DNA of 64,000 bases from Spartinivicinus marinus (GTDB lineage Bacteria > Pseudomonadota > Gammaproteobacteria > Pseudomonadales > Zooshikellaceae). The stretch spans positions 4,174,501-4,238,500 of the forward strand of contig NZ_JAPJZK010000001.1 in assembly GCF_026309355.1 (NCBI RefSeq), read 5' to 3'. Below the pieces are notes generated by a model. That model saw only the letters and a list, made by a program, of their open reading frames with translations. It had not been told where the DNA came from and ran no database searches. Both the position numbers and the translations under genes were made by a program. Shown piece after piece: positions 55,552-64,000 of the stretch. The stretch's first letter is position 1. Each line of letters opens with the position of its first letter.

Positions 55552-57171
55552 TCAACTTGGTATTGTAAAAAAGAAGGTGCTACCTTCATTGAGTTTTGAA
55601 TCAACCCAAATTTGACCTTTATGTAAGTCTACAACTTTTTTGCAATAAGCTAAACCTATACCTATCCCTTCATATTCATTTTTTTTATGAAGACGTTGAA
55701 AGACAACAAAAATTTTGTTTTTTAAGTTGTCCTCAATGCCTATTCCATTGTCTTGAACAACAAATAACCAATAGTTTTTTTCCTTGTGGGCAAATATCTC
55801 TACTTTAGGCTGGGTGTTACTTTTTTGAAACTTAATTGCATTGCAAATGAGGTGTTGAAATAACATGCGTAATTCAGCGGGATAGCCTTGTATAGAGGGT
55901 AATTCATCTACTTTAATAACTGCATGAGTTATTTTAATGAGTGAATGAAGCTCATCTTGTATAGATTTAACTAAAGTATTGCAGTTGATTAAACTTCGTT
56001 TTTTGTTGTAACCAATGCGTGAGTAATCTAATAAACCTTTTATCAGCATACTCATATGGTGGGTGGATTGTGTAATAAAGTGTAAACTTTTTTTCCCTGT
56101 ATCATCAAGAATCTTATTATACCTAGTGGTGATTAACTCACTGTAACTCATAATAGTACGCAATGGCTCTTGTAAATCATGGGAAGTAATATAAGCAAAC
56201 TGTTCTAATTCTTGATTACGTGCTTTGAGTTCAGTTTCTTTAAGTTTGATCTTAATGAGTAAGTAGGCAGTAATCCAAATAGCCATGAAGGCTAAGCACC
56301 GATTAATAAAGACTACCCATGTTGCACTTCCTGGTTGAGAAAAAAAGTAACCGAAAATTAATAATACTGATGCTATTAACGCAAGTATATATGTAGCCTG
56401 GTAGGAGGGAATAAACCAACTATAAAGAACTAATAATACGTATACGACAGCAGCAACACCTAATGGTAAACTTAAATCTATAAAGAAGAGAGCGATAGTA
56501 AGTGCAACTGCATAACCTATCAGTAATGGAGTCACTTTTGTATTCGTTTGACCATTATATAAAAATTCTGTTAACCAACTGAGAGCTATGAGGCCTACTC
56601 CAAGAAACATGAATCCTATAGCCGTATGCACAGCCATTTTTGTGTAATTTCCCCATCCATAGGATGTTTCTATATTAGTTAGATAACCGATAAGTGCTAC
56701 AAAGCCTAAGCTGAATACTATGGTGCTCAATACTCCGCTAAGTTGGACTTGTTTAATATGTAAGTTATATAGGATGCAAGCCACTGTAAAAATAAAGAAA
56801 CAAATGGCTGTATTAGGTGCCATTCTGCCTGGATGTGATGTTTCAGTTGTAATATAGTGTGTAATAAAAAATTCATCTAAACCAATATTAACAGCAAAAA
56901 AATATTGAATAAGTGTGAGTAGGCTAATAATTCCTGCAACACTACAGGCAATCATGCCAAGTAGCAGTTTATCTTGATAAAGGAAAAACAAGGCAGTACT
57001 ACACAGTAAAAAGTTTAGTGCAGTATTATATTGCATTGGTACAAATGTAGGCAGCACTTGTATCAGAATTTCTGTGCTTGTATGCCAACCTATTAACACT
57101 GTCATGCCAAGCAAGAAGCAGAACCCAATTGATATAAATGTAATGAGTTTCAATAAGAGTTGCTTAGACAT
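55552..57171 (-). CDS. Membrane histidine kinase with multi-TM sensor
   Basis: A 539-residue kinase. About ten hydrophobic segments (residues 8-305) form an integral membrane sensor with the MAPNTAICF and HTAIGFMFLG motifs, found in many uncharacterised sensor kinases. A short coiled coil (310-325) leads to HisKA (His331, SHDLQEPLRTI) and HATPase (NAIKFQ, DNGIGIED, GIGIGLAYC) domains. The SHDLQEPLR H-box is typical of kinases that work with Rcp1-like receivers, such as the one 9 bases downstream. The signal is unknown. Confidence 0.92.
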   Translation of the reverse strand: MSKQLLLKLITFISIGFCFLLGMTVLIGWHTSTEILIQVLPTFVPMQYNTALNFLLCSTALFFLYQDKLLLGMIACSVAGIISLLTLIQYFFAVNIGLDEFFITHYITTETSHPGRMAPNTAICFFIFTVACILYNLHIKQVQLSGVLSTIVFSLGFVALIGYLTNIETSYGWGNYTKMAVHTAIGFMFLGVGLIALSWLTEFLYNGQTNTKVTPLLIGYAVALTIALFFIDLSLPLGVAAVVYVLLVLYSWFIPSYQATYILALIASVLLIFGYFFSQPGSATWVVFINRCLAFMAIWITAYLLIKIKLKETELKARNQELEQFAYITSHDLQEPLRTIMSYSELITTRYNKILDDTGKKSLHFITQSTHHMSMLIKGLLDYSRIGYNKKRSLINCNTLVKSIQDELHSLIKITHAVIKVDELPSIQGYPAELRMLFQHLICNAIKFQKSNTQPKVEIFAHKEKNYWLFVVQDNGIGIEDNLKNKIFVVFQRLHKKNEYEGIGIGLAYCKKVVDLHKGQIWVDSKLNEGSTFFFTIPS

Positions 57172-57449
57172 TTGAATAAAGCCTTTATGAGAAACCCATT
57201 CGTATTGGTATAAAGTAAAGTATATTGGTTTGGATTATTTATGCTAGTTGTCTAGTATGGCAGTAGTATAGACTTAAGTTGGTTGACTAGTACTATTTTT
57301 ATAATAAAATTAATTTCTAATTGTAAGACAAAATATTGTAAAGTGGGGATGAGTATGTTTTGGCTATTGGGAAATTTATATTTTACTTGAAGCGCATTGA
57401 CTTGTTATTTTGATTAATATTTTTATTGTGCTTATAAAGGATGCAATGA

Positions 57450-57899
57450 ATGAATCGGTCAAAAATGCTTGAGTTACTATTAATTGAAGACAATGAGTGT
57501 GACGTTGAGTTAGCAAGAGTGGCATTTGAACGTTGTGATGCTAACTGTAATATTAATGTCGTAAATGATGGTGTTGAAGGTATTAGATACTTAAAAAAGG
57601 AGGGTGAGTTTGAGAGTGCAGCGAAACCGTCCATTATTTTGTTAGACTTAAATATGCCAAAAATGTCAGGTGCTTCAGTTTTAGAGTTTTTGAAAAATGA
57701 TGAAGACCTAAGATCAATACCTGTTATTATATTTTCTACATCAGAATCAAAAGTAGATATTATAGATTCTTACACAAATAATGCTAGTTGCTATATTGTT
57801 AAGCCTTTTATTATTAGAGACTACATTTCTATTGTAAATCAAATTATTTCTTATTGGCTAGAGTCTGCAAGACTACCCAAAACTATTCAAGCAAAATAG
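57450..57899 (+). CDS. Stand-alone receiver (Rcp1-like response regulator)
   Basis: A 149-residue single receiver: LLLIEDNECD, LLDLNMPKMSG phospho-acceptor loop, FSTSES and IVKPF. It is divergent from the 55552 kinase operon across 278 bp, which may hold shared control elements. No output domain is present. An ATG four bases earlier is out of frame; the AAAGG ribosome site supports 57450. Confidence 0.92.
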   Translation: MNRSKMLELLLIEDNECDVELARVAFERCDANCNINVVNDGVEGIRYLKKEGEFESAAKPSIILLDLNMPKMSGASVLEFLKNDEDLRSIPVIIFSTSESKVDIIDSYTNNASCYIVKPFIIRDYISIVNQIISYWLESARLPKTIQAK

Positions 57900-58209
57900 T
57901 AGCTTATATTGAAAGCTGACATTATATGCTTGATTATGATCATGTGATTCCCGTATTTATTACAAATTATTTGTAGTATGTATAGTTTATTGGTAAAAGA
58001 AGTTTCTGTGGCTTTACGAAAGTGTTGTACCTATGGTTAGCTCTTATTGTTATTTTATTATAATAATTCTGTTTGTGTAATTAGTAATTGAAACTATTGA
58101 TCTGTTTATTATTGCATACTAATCCGAAAGTGGTGTTTAATGCCTGCTAACCTAAATGCATAGAAGTTATTTTCTATCTTTTTATTTGAAATTGCCAAGG
58201 AAATAGGCG
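57900..58209. promoter_or_regulatory. Region upstream of the mini-adhesin
   Basis: 310 AT-rich bases without a gene, presumably carrying the adhesin promoter. AAGGAAATAGGCG is a good ribosome site for 58210. No operator or riboswitch was recognised. Confidence 0.4.
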
Positions 58210-60258
58210 ATGAAAAACCAACAAGCTTTAGCGGAGCCTACAGCTCAGGATGTAAATACTGGTCAGACTTTAGTAGCAACTGAAGAGATTCTATTACAGA
58301 CAATTCCATCACAAATAATCCCATCACAATTAGTTACGAATTCAGTTGAGCAAGTTGAAGGCAGTAAGGGCTCTGAACATAAAGAAGGTCAGCGTCTGTT
58401 GGGTGATTCAAAAAGCCATGCTATTTTAGATTCTACAGTACTTGATCTTGAAAGTGTTCAACAAGCTTTATTGCAAGGGGGAGATCCAACGGCTATGTTG
58501 GCTGCAACTGCGGCGGGTAACCCTAATAGTAACCAGGTGTCAAATGTTGATGAAGGAAGTGAAGGTAGCGTAAATATACGTTTTATTGATCGAGATGGCC
58601 ATGAAACGATTGCAAGCAGCGGATTCGATACGGAAGAGGTCAGTATTGGTTTGCAGCGATTTTATTCTGATGAAGCGCCTGAACGTATATTTTTGAAAAA
58701 TATCGTAAGTACTAATAATGTCTTAAGTACAGGTACCAATACGACAGGTATAGATAGCAATACGACGGATATAGTGAGCAACAAGACAGGTGATATAGAC
58801 ATAGATGATATAGACAGTGGTACGATCGGCAGCCGACAGCCGAATGTTAGTCAACATCCTGAACCTTCTCCGGAACCCTCTGTTGAACCAGAGCCAGAAC
58901 AGCCTACCCCTCAACCCAAGCCAATTCCAGAACCATCATTTACTACACCAACTATAAGCCTGAGTAGTGTAGTGAGTAAATCATTGTTTTTCACTAACTT
59001 TGATATAGAAGGTTTTAAACCCGTTATGGGAACCTTTGTAGATAGTTTAGATGGCTGGCTTCCTAAGTCTGGCGAAAAAATAGAAGCTTGGCGTGAATAT
59101 GAAGAAGGTGAAATTCCTAATTTATACGGTTTTGGTAAGTATTCAGCACACTCAGGTACCAACTTTATTGAGTTAAATAGTGCGCAGCCAGCAAGCGGGC
59201 CATATCCTGCTTTTGCAAATTTTGCTGATGTTACGAGTGCTACTGAGATTAATCGAGTCATCAATACGCAGGAGGGGGGTATCTATGAATTCAGTTTTTA
59301 TTATTCCGCCAGACCGTTTTTTAATGAAAGTGTGACGGAAATAGAGGTGTTGTGGAACAATGAGGTAATAAAAACTATTGCTTTAGATGGTACTAATCTC
59401 AAGGACACAGACTGGCAATTATTTAAATATACAATGATCGGTGATGGTGAGCCTGCTACAGTAACAATTCGTCATACAGGAGACCCTTCAGTTCAAGGAA
59501 GAGGAGCATTTTTAGATGATCTTCAAATAACAGAAATTACAGGTGGCGGTGTAGTTGCAGGATATGAAAACACGGTAATTGACTTACCTGACTTTGCAAT
59601 TGAGTATGCTCATCCTTCCGATAAAGATGATGTGCTGGTTTGGTTACGAGGATTGCCACAAGGTGCTATTTTGTCTGATGGTGTACATCAGCTTGAAATC
59701 AGTGATAATGAAATTGATATTACTGACTGGAATCATCAATCGATGACTATTAAGCTAACCAATGACTTTGTTAGTAATCATTCTGACGCAAATAAAGTGG
59801 ATATTGATTTAAAGATTGATATCGTGAAAAAAACTGATCAAACTTCTGTCACACAACAGGCGCTAAGAGTCGTTGTTTTGGAAGAAAATCACTATGAAAC
59901 ATCTGTTGATAATTACTTAATTGCAGGTAGTGGCCAAGATATTTTTATTTTTGGACAGGATGATCGGTCTAATACTGATACACCTGAAGTTGATGTTATT
60001 GTTGGATTTAATGCTGAACAAGATGTGTTGAACATTGATGACTTGCTTGTAGGGTTAGACGACTCTATCGATCAGTATCTGGATATTAATTTTAACAGTG
60101 GTGGAACAGAAATTGATATTAGTTTGTCTGCAAATGACGATATTGATCAGAAAATTGTACTTAAAGATGTAAAACTTGATGAGGTCTATGGAACAACTAA
60201 TGAAGTGGACATTATTAACCATTTATTTTCTAATCAACTTGATGCTTTAATAGCATAA
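58210..60258 (+). CDS. Small LapA-type adhesin with retention module and type I secretion signal
   Basis: A 682-residue protein without a Sec signal. Residues 75-150 match the N-terminal retention module of LapA-type adhesins: VQQALLQGGDPT, a TAAG at 100-103 (the LapG cleavage motif, at almost the same position as in Pseudomonas LapA) and GHETIASSGFDT. A Thr/Asp-rich and Pro-rich linker (about 165-243) follows. Then come a beta-sandwich with YSAHSGTNFIELN (257-442) and an Ig domain (448-556), both also in the giant protein at 8370-9180. The C-terminus (about 566-682, VDVIVGFNAEQDVLNIDDLL) is a type I secretion target of the VC_A0849 subclass. It should be held at the outer membrane and released by LapG when cyclic-di-GMP falls. 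LapA itself is several thousand residues, so this one is extremely short. lapD, lapG and transporter genes are not in the window. Confidence 0.88.
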   Translation: MKNQQALAEPTAQDVNTGQTLVATEEILLQTIPSQIIPSQLVTNSVEQVEGSKGSEHKEGQRLLGDSKSHAILDSTVLDLESVQQALLQGGDPTAMLAATAAGNPNSNQVSNVDEGSEGSVNIRFIDRDGHETIASSGFDTEEVSIGLQRFYSDEAPERIFLKNIVSTNNVLSTGTNTTGIDSNTTDIVSNKTGDIDIDDIDSGTIGSRQPNVSQHPEPSPEPSVEPEPEQPTPQPKPIPEPSFTTPTISLSSVVSKSLFFTNFDIEGFKPVMGTFVDSLDGWLPKSGEKIEAWREYEEGEIPNLYGFGKYSAHSGTNFIELNSAQPASGPYPAFANFADVTSATEINRVINTQEGGIYEFSFYYSARPFFNESVTEIEVLWNNEVIKTIALDGTNLKDTDWQLFKYTMIGDGEPATVTIRHTGDPSVQGRGAFLDDLQITEITGGGVVAGYENTVIDLPDFAIEYAHPSDKDDVLVWLRGLPQGAILSDGVHQLEISDNEIDITDWNHQSMTIKLTNDFVSNHSDANKVDIDLKIDIVKKTDQTSVTQQALRVVVLEENHYETSVDNYLIAGSGQDIFIFGQDDRSNTDTPEVDVIVGFNAEQDVLNIDDLLVGLDDSIDQYLDINFNSGGTEIDISLSANDDIDQKIVLKDVKLDEVYGTTNEVDIINHLFSNQLDALIA

Positions 60259-60369
60259 AAATACTGTTATACTGTTTAATTGCTTTTAATAATAAACTGT
60301 AAGTCAACTGCTTTGCTGTACGGCTTAAATAAAATACATTAATTTGCAGTATAGTGACTTAATGGATAA

Positions 60370-60496
60370 TATACTCTTCGTGAATGATTTTTAGGCTTTG
60401 TTACCATCGCTCTTGTGTCCTAGGGTATAAATAATCCTTCGCTGTGAGTATATACCACTTTATTTTTACACCTAAAAATGATTCATGATGGGTATA
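60370..60496 (+). repeat. MITE-like element, subtype 2, copy h
   Basis: A 127-bp copy from TATACTCTTCGTGAATG to TGATTCATGATGGGTATA. Its inner part contains GTGTCCTAGGGTATAAATAA and CTTCGCTGTGAGTATATACC, as in copies d and f. The right end abuts the remains of a histidine-kinase gene. Confidence 0.8.
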
Positions 60497-60499
60497 AAT

Positions 60500-60824
60500 G
60501 CCTTATAATAGTAATAATTGTTTGGATAGGAATAGCGATACGGAATAAGAGTGGGAGCCACCACGGATTACCATTACAGGAACAAAGCAGGCAGCAAGCT
60601 GGCAATTTGCAGTGGCAGACAATGGGCAAGGTATTGAGGCGAAGTATTACCAGCGTATTTTTCAGCTGCTTCAACGCTTGCATCATAACTCGGATGCTGA
60701 AGGCAGTGGTTTAGGTTTGAGCTTGTGCAAGAAAGCAGTTGCTCATCACGGAGGTCAAATATGGCTGACCTCAGAAGTAGGCAAAGGCAGTACGTTTTAT
60801 TTTACGCTTAAACAAGATGAATAA
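60500..60824 (+). pseudogene. 3' remnant of a histidine kinase (HATPase C-terminus)
   Basis: From 60549 an open frame encodes PPRITITGTKQAASW, VADNGQGIE (G1 box), GSGLGLSLCKKAV (G2 box) and GSTFYFTLKQDE, the end of a HATPase domain. An in-frame TAA precedes it. In another frame at about 60520-60552, IAIRNKSGS resembles a decayed N-box, which implies a frameshift near 60553. HisKA and sensor parts are absent and the remnant begins at the edge of repeat copy h. A GTG at 60612 could give a 70-residue peptide, but that would lack a functional kinase. Confidence 0.85.
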
Positions 60825-60864
60825 ATACTGCACTAAGTAAAAGCATCATCATGATACTGTTGTT

Positions 60865-61503
60865 TTAAGTGGAAGATTTCTTAAGTAATGGATTAATAAA
60901 CTCCCAAATATTATCTAATAAAAGTGGTTGTGCTTTTGCGTTAGGGTGTAAGTTGTCTGGTTGCAGATACTGCTGTTGTCCCGCTATTTTCTTCAGAAAA
61001 AAAGGCATTAGTTTAATCTCTTCCTGTTTTGCAAGCTGGCTATAACTGTTTTGAAATAGCTCTGTATAGCGTTTGCCGTAATTGGGCGGTATGCGCATTT
61101 CCATTAATATCACTTCACTACCTGACTTTTTAATCTGTTGAATCATGTTTTGCAGGTTACGCTGCATTTGCGGTATGGGTAGCCCGCGTAGGCCATCATT
61201 TGCGCCTAATTCAAGTAGAACAATTGTGGGTTTAAACTTGTCCAATGTGCTTGTCAGGCGAGCCAGACCGCCGGTAGTGGTTTCACCAGAAATACTGGCA
61301 TTAACCACTTGGTAGGTTGGGTAATCTCGTGCGATACGTTGTTTTAGCAAGTGAACCCAGCCTTCATGCTCTTTTAATCCGTACCCTGCACTTAAACTGT
61401 CGCCAAATATTAAGAGGGTGTTTGCCTGACTTAATTGCGGTAAGCTGACGAGCACCAGTAGGAAGAGCGGTTTTAGTAAACGAACAATAAGCGAGGATAG
61501 CAT
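60865..61503 (-). CDS. tesA: Periplasmic arylesterase/acyl-CoA thioesterase I, lysophospholipase L1
   Basis: A 212-residue SGNH hydrolase with a signal peptide (PLFLLVLVSLPQLSQA). Block I GDSLSAG (Ser36), block II SGETTTGG, block III GANDGLRG (Asn102) and block V DNLHPNA (Asp183, His186) are all intact. It hydrolyses acyl-thioesters and lysophospholipids in the periplasm. The start is set at 61503 rather than the upstream 61623, because the signal peptide begins there and an AGG site lies about 9 bases before it. Its ATG overlaps the ybbA ATG by two bases, the arrangement known in related bacteria. Confidence 0.95.
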   Translation of the reverse strand: MLSSLIVRLLKPLFLLVLVSLPQLSQANTLLIFGDSLSAGYGLKEHEGWVHLLKQRIARDYPTYQVVNASISGETTTGGLARLTSTLDKFKPTIVLLELGANDGLRGLPIPQMQRNLQNMIQQIKKSGSEVILMEMRIPPNYGKRYTELFQNSYSQLAKQEEIKLMPFFLKKIAGQQQYLQPDNLHPNAKAQPLLLDNIWEFINPLLKKSST

Positions 61504-62215
61504 GTCGACACCTGTCGTGATTTCTGCAGTGGATTTAGTGAAAAAAGTTACCACAGGTAATACCCAGTTAACTATTCTGAAAGATTTGCAGCTGGCTATC
61601 AAGGCTGGTGAAAGTGTTGCCATTGTAGGGGCTTCAGGTGCGGGTAAGTCTACCTTGCTGAGTATTCTGGCGGGGCTGGATCAGCCTACTAGTGGTGAAG
61701 TTATTCTTGCAGGTCAGCCCATTAGCCATCTCAATGAAGATGGGCGGGCAGCGGTAAGGGCGCAGACCGTAGGCTTTGTTTTTCAGTCGTTTCAACTGCT
61801 GCCAGGGCTTACAGCTTTGGAAAATGTAATGCTACCGTTAGAGTTGAATGGGGTTAAAGAGGCAAAAGCATCAGCTATTCATTGGTTAACTCAGGTTGGT
61901 CTGCAAGCGCGGCTTGATCACTACCCTAAGCAGCTATCCGGGGGGGAGCAGCAACGAGTGGCCATTGCTAGAGCATTTGTGACAGAGCCAAAAGTTTTAT
62001 TTGCAGATGAACCCACAGGTAATTTAGATCAAACAACAGGAGCTACGATCATTGAGTTGCTGTTTGAGCTGAACCAGCAACATCAAACCACGCTGATTTT
62101 AGTCACTCATGACATCCAGCTAGCTGAACGCTGTCAGCGGCAATTACACCTGGATGTTGGGCAGTTGCATGAGCAAACAGCTGGTAAACAGGAAGAGGAT
62201 TTTGCTCATGGCTAA
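61502..62215 (+). CDS. ybbA: ABC transporter ATP-binding protein YbbA
   Basis: A 237-residue ATPase of the LolD/MacB-like class. Walker A GASGAGKS (43-50), signature LSGGEQQR (145-152), Walker [10 protein letters not shown] (Asp169-Glu170) and a D-loop are intact. It partners YbbP, whose gene overlaps by eight bases. The E. coli complex is a mechanotransmission-type exporter of uncertain substrate linked to TesA. GAGGATAG is the ribosome site. Confidence 0.95.
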   Translation: MSTPVVISAVDLVKKVTTGNTQLTILKDLQLAIKAGESVAIVGASGAGKSTLLSILAGLDQPTSGEVILAGQPISHLNEDGRAAVRAQTVGFVFQSFQLLPGLTALENVMLPLELNGVKEAKASAIHWLTQVGLQARLDHYPKQLSGGEQQRVAIARAFVTEPKVLFADEPTGNLDQTTGATIIELLFELNQQHQTTLILVTHDIQLAERCQRQLHLDVGQLHEQTAGKQEEDFAHG

Positions 62216-64000
62216 TGTAGCTCAATTAGCATTGCGACTATTAGGCCGGGAGTGGCGCTCAGGCGAGTTGCGGGTCATTATGTTGGCTTTGCTGGTGGCA
62301 GTTACAGCAACCACCTCAATAGGCTTTTTTGTCGATAGGCTTGAAAAAACCATGTATCGACAGTCAGCAGAGTTGCTGGGAGGAGACTTGTTGATTGGTC
62401 GGTCTGCGACAGCTCCTACTGAGTGGTTGGGACAGGCTGAGCAGTTACAGCTTAAGCAAACGGAGCTGATTGAGTTTCCTAGTGTGGTGATTTTTCAGGA
62501 GCAAATGGTATTAACAGCAGTTAAGGCAGCTGAATCACCTTACCCATTAGTCGGCTGGCTAACGACCGGTAATACGTTGGAAGATACCGATGGTAGCAAG
62601 GTTAAGCAAGTGCCATCACTAGGTGAGGTCTGGCTGGAGCAGCGACTTTTCCATCAGCTTAAGTTACAGCTGGGAGATACGATTGAGCTGGGGGCTACCC
62701 AACTCAAAGTCACTCAAGTATTGCTATATGAATCGGATCGTGGAGGTGATTTTTATACCCTAGCGCCTCGAGCCCTAATGAATAAAGCGGATCTTGCGGC
62801 AGCAGAAATTATTCAGCCTGGTAGCCGAGTGCGTTATAAGTGGCTGGTGTCAGGGGATGATATTCAGGTTAATCAATTGCTTCAATGGCTAAAGCCTCGA
62901 TTAACGGCAACAGATAAACTAACCACCTTAAAAGAAGGTCGACCAGCGTTGCATAAGGCCATTAATCGTGCACAGCGTTATTTGGGGTTAGCAACATTAA
63001 TGGCTGTACTCTTAGCTGGCGTAGCGGTGGCGATTGGAGCAAAACACTTTGCTGCCAGGCATTTTGATCAAGTCGCTATTATGCGTTGCCTGGGAGGGCA
63101 AAGCTCGCTTATTGGTAAGCTCTATCTTGGCCAATTGTTGATCTTAGCATTGGTCGTGAGTGCTGTTGGTTGTGTGGCAGGGTTTATCTTGCACTGGATG
63201 TTTGTTGTTTTAATGTCTGGGCTACTGCCTGCCGACCTACCTTTGCCAGGCTTTTGGCCTGCTTATTTAGGGCTATTAACTGGTGTTGTAGCAATTCTTG
63301 GTTTTGCCTTACCACCGATTATTTCGCTCCAACAGGTTAGCGCGTTGCGAGTATTTCGCCGGGAGCTGATGCCGCCTCCCTTATCTTCTTACCTGATTTA
63401 TGGTGTCGCTTTCACTGCACTGGCAGTATTGCTATGGCAATTTACTGGCGAGTGGTGGATGACCCTGGGGCTATTGATTGCTGTAGCGGGTGTAGGGTTA
63501 GTGGTTTGGTTTGGCTTGCAGTGGGGAGTGAAAACGGTATTTTCACGAATTCAACTATTGCAATGGCCGTTAGCTATCCGATTAAGCTTGAACCATATGC
63601 AAAGACAGGCTGGACTAACAGCAACGCAGTTGCTGGCATTTGGTTTAACGCTATTAGCAATGGCCGTTATTTTGGTAGTCAGAACGGATTTGCTTACACA
63701 ATGGAAGCAAGAATTACCACCAAAAACCCCGAATTATTTTGCAATTAATATCCCCTTGGCAGAGCAGCAACAAGTCGCAGACTGGTTTGATAAACATAAG
63801 ATTGAAACTACCCAGTTATATCCCATTATTCGTGGTCGGCTGACAGAAATAAATGGTAAGCCTGTTAAACAAGCAGTTTCAAAAGAGCAGCAAGCGGATA
63901 ATGCATTAAATCGAGAGCTAAATTTAACTTGGCGAGATGAGCTGCCTCCCAGAAATGAACTGATAGCAGGACAATGGTGGGAGTCTAATACAACAAGTCA
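62208..64000 (+). CDS. ybbP: ABC transporter permease YbbP (3' partial)
   Basis: At least 597 residues are visible; the frame is open to the window edge. The ATG at 62208 overlaps the ybbA stop and has AAGAGGAT before it. The protein starts with the ELRVIMLALLVAVTATTSIGFFVDRL membrane helix and a MacB-like periplasmic core (SAELLGGDLLIGRS). A FtsX-type three-helix unit spans about 62980-63320 (LATLMAVLLAGVAVAIGA, then MRCLGGQ and FWPAYLGLLTGVVAILGFALPP). A second set of membrane helices begins near 63410. The full family length is about 800-850 residues. Confidence 0.95.
   Translation, partial: MANVAQLALRLLGREWRSGELRVIMLALLVAVTATTSIGFFVDRLEKTMYRQSAELLGGDLLIGRSATAPTEWLGQAEQLQLKQTELIEFPSVVIFQEQMVLTAVKAAESPYPLVGWLTTGNTLEDTDGSKVKQVPSLGEVWLEQRLFHQLKLQLGDTIELGATQLKVTQVLLYESDRGGDFYTLAPRALMNKADLAAAEIIQPGSRVRYKWLVSGDDIQVNQLLQWLKPRLTATDKLTTLKEGRPALHKAINRAQRYLGLATLMAVLLAGVAVAIGAKHFAARHFDQVAIMRCLGGQSSLIGKLYLGQLLILALVVSAVGCVAGFILHWMFVVLMSGLLPADLPLPGFWPAYLGLLTGVVAILGFALPPIISLQQVSALRVFRRELMPPPLSSYLIYGVAFTALAVLLWQFTGEWWMTLGLLIAVAGVGLVVWFGLQWGVKTVFSRIQLLQWPLAIRLSLNHMQRQAGLTATQLLAFGLTLLAMAVILVVRTDLLTQWKQELPPKTPNYFAINIPLAEQQQVADWFDKHKIETTQLYPIIRGRLTEINGKPVKQAVSKEQQADNALNRELNLTWRDELPPRNELIAGQWWESNTTS

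Noticed and set aside
61504-61623. Longer start for tesA at 61623
   Set aside because: It would add 40 residues before the signal peptide and overlap the ybbA coding region antisense.
63434-63748. Open frame inside ybbP
   Set aside because: Out-of-frame shadow; the ybbP frame is continuously open across it and matches FtsX permeases.

Overview
The window looks like chromosomal DNA of an AT-rich marine gammaproteobacterium. The ackA-pta operon, the divergent tesA/ybbA-ybbP locus, a YihG-like acyltransferase, SlyD and a LasA-like staphylolysin all fit that class. A relative of the Zooshikella/Spartinivicinus group is a guess from gene content only; no rRNA or marker tree is available here. No rRNA, tRNA, CRISPR array, phage or intact insertion sequence was seen. 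A family of short MITE-like repeats (about 127-190 bp) is scattered through intergenic DNA.

Layout. (1) 1-30.9 kb, all on the + strand, is a surface/secreted-protein island. It holds the 3' 16.4 kb of a giant Ig/beta-propeller/TSP3 repeat protein, two lipoproteins of the PpiC/SurA foldase type, a 2,143-residue Ig/LamG protein ending in a PD-(D/E)XK nuclease-like domain (candidate polymorphic toxin), an ankyrin protein nine bases downstream (candidate immunity protein), and a 1,297-residue MshQ-like/TSP3/Ig protein. (2) 31.0-35.6 kb, - strand: housekeeping acyltransferase, pta and ackA. (3) 35.9-46.6 kb: eight exported or membrane-anchored proteins of unknown function. Two are divergently transcribed paralogues, and several share a short N-terminal motif; this is the least explained part of the window. 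(4) 47.1-52.1 kb: an orphan periplasmic binding protein, a site-2-protease-like membrane protein, a LasA-like endopeptidase with an Asn-Pro tandem linker and a PPC domain, and SlyD. (5) 52.3-57.9 kb: a signalling cluster with two histidine kinases, two stand-alone receivers and one receiver-GGDEF-EAL protein. (6) 58.2-60.3 kb: a very small LapA-type type I-secreted adhesin with a TAAG (LapG-type) site. (7) 60.5-64 kb: a decayed histidine-kinase remnant, tesA, ybbA and the 5' part of ybbP.

How the parts may work together. Region 1 fits production of very large exported adhesin/toxin proteins, with dedicated periplasmic foldases and an immunity protein. Regions 5 and 6 together suggest cyclic-di-GMP-linked surface attachment: the mini-adhesin carries the protease site used by LapD/LapG systems and shares a two-domain block with the giant protein of region 1. 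Functions in region 3 cannot be assigned from sequence alone.
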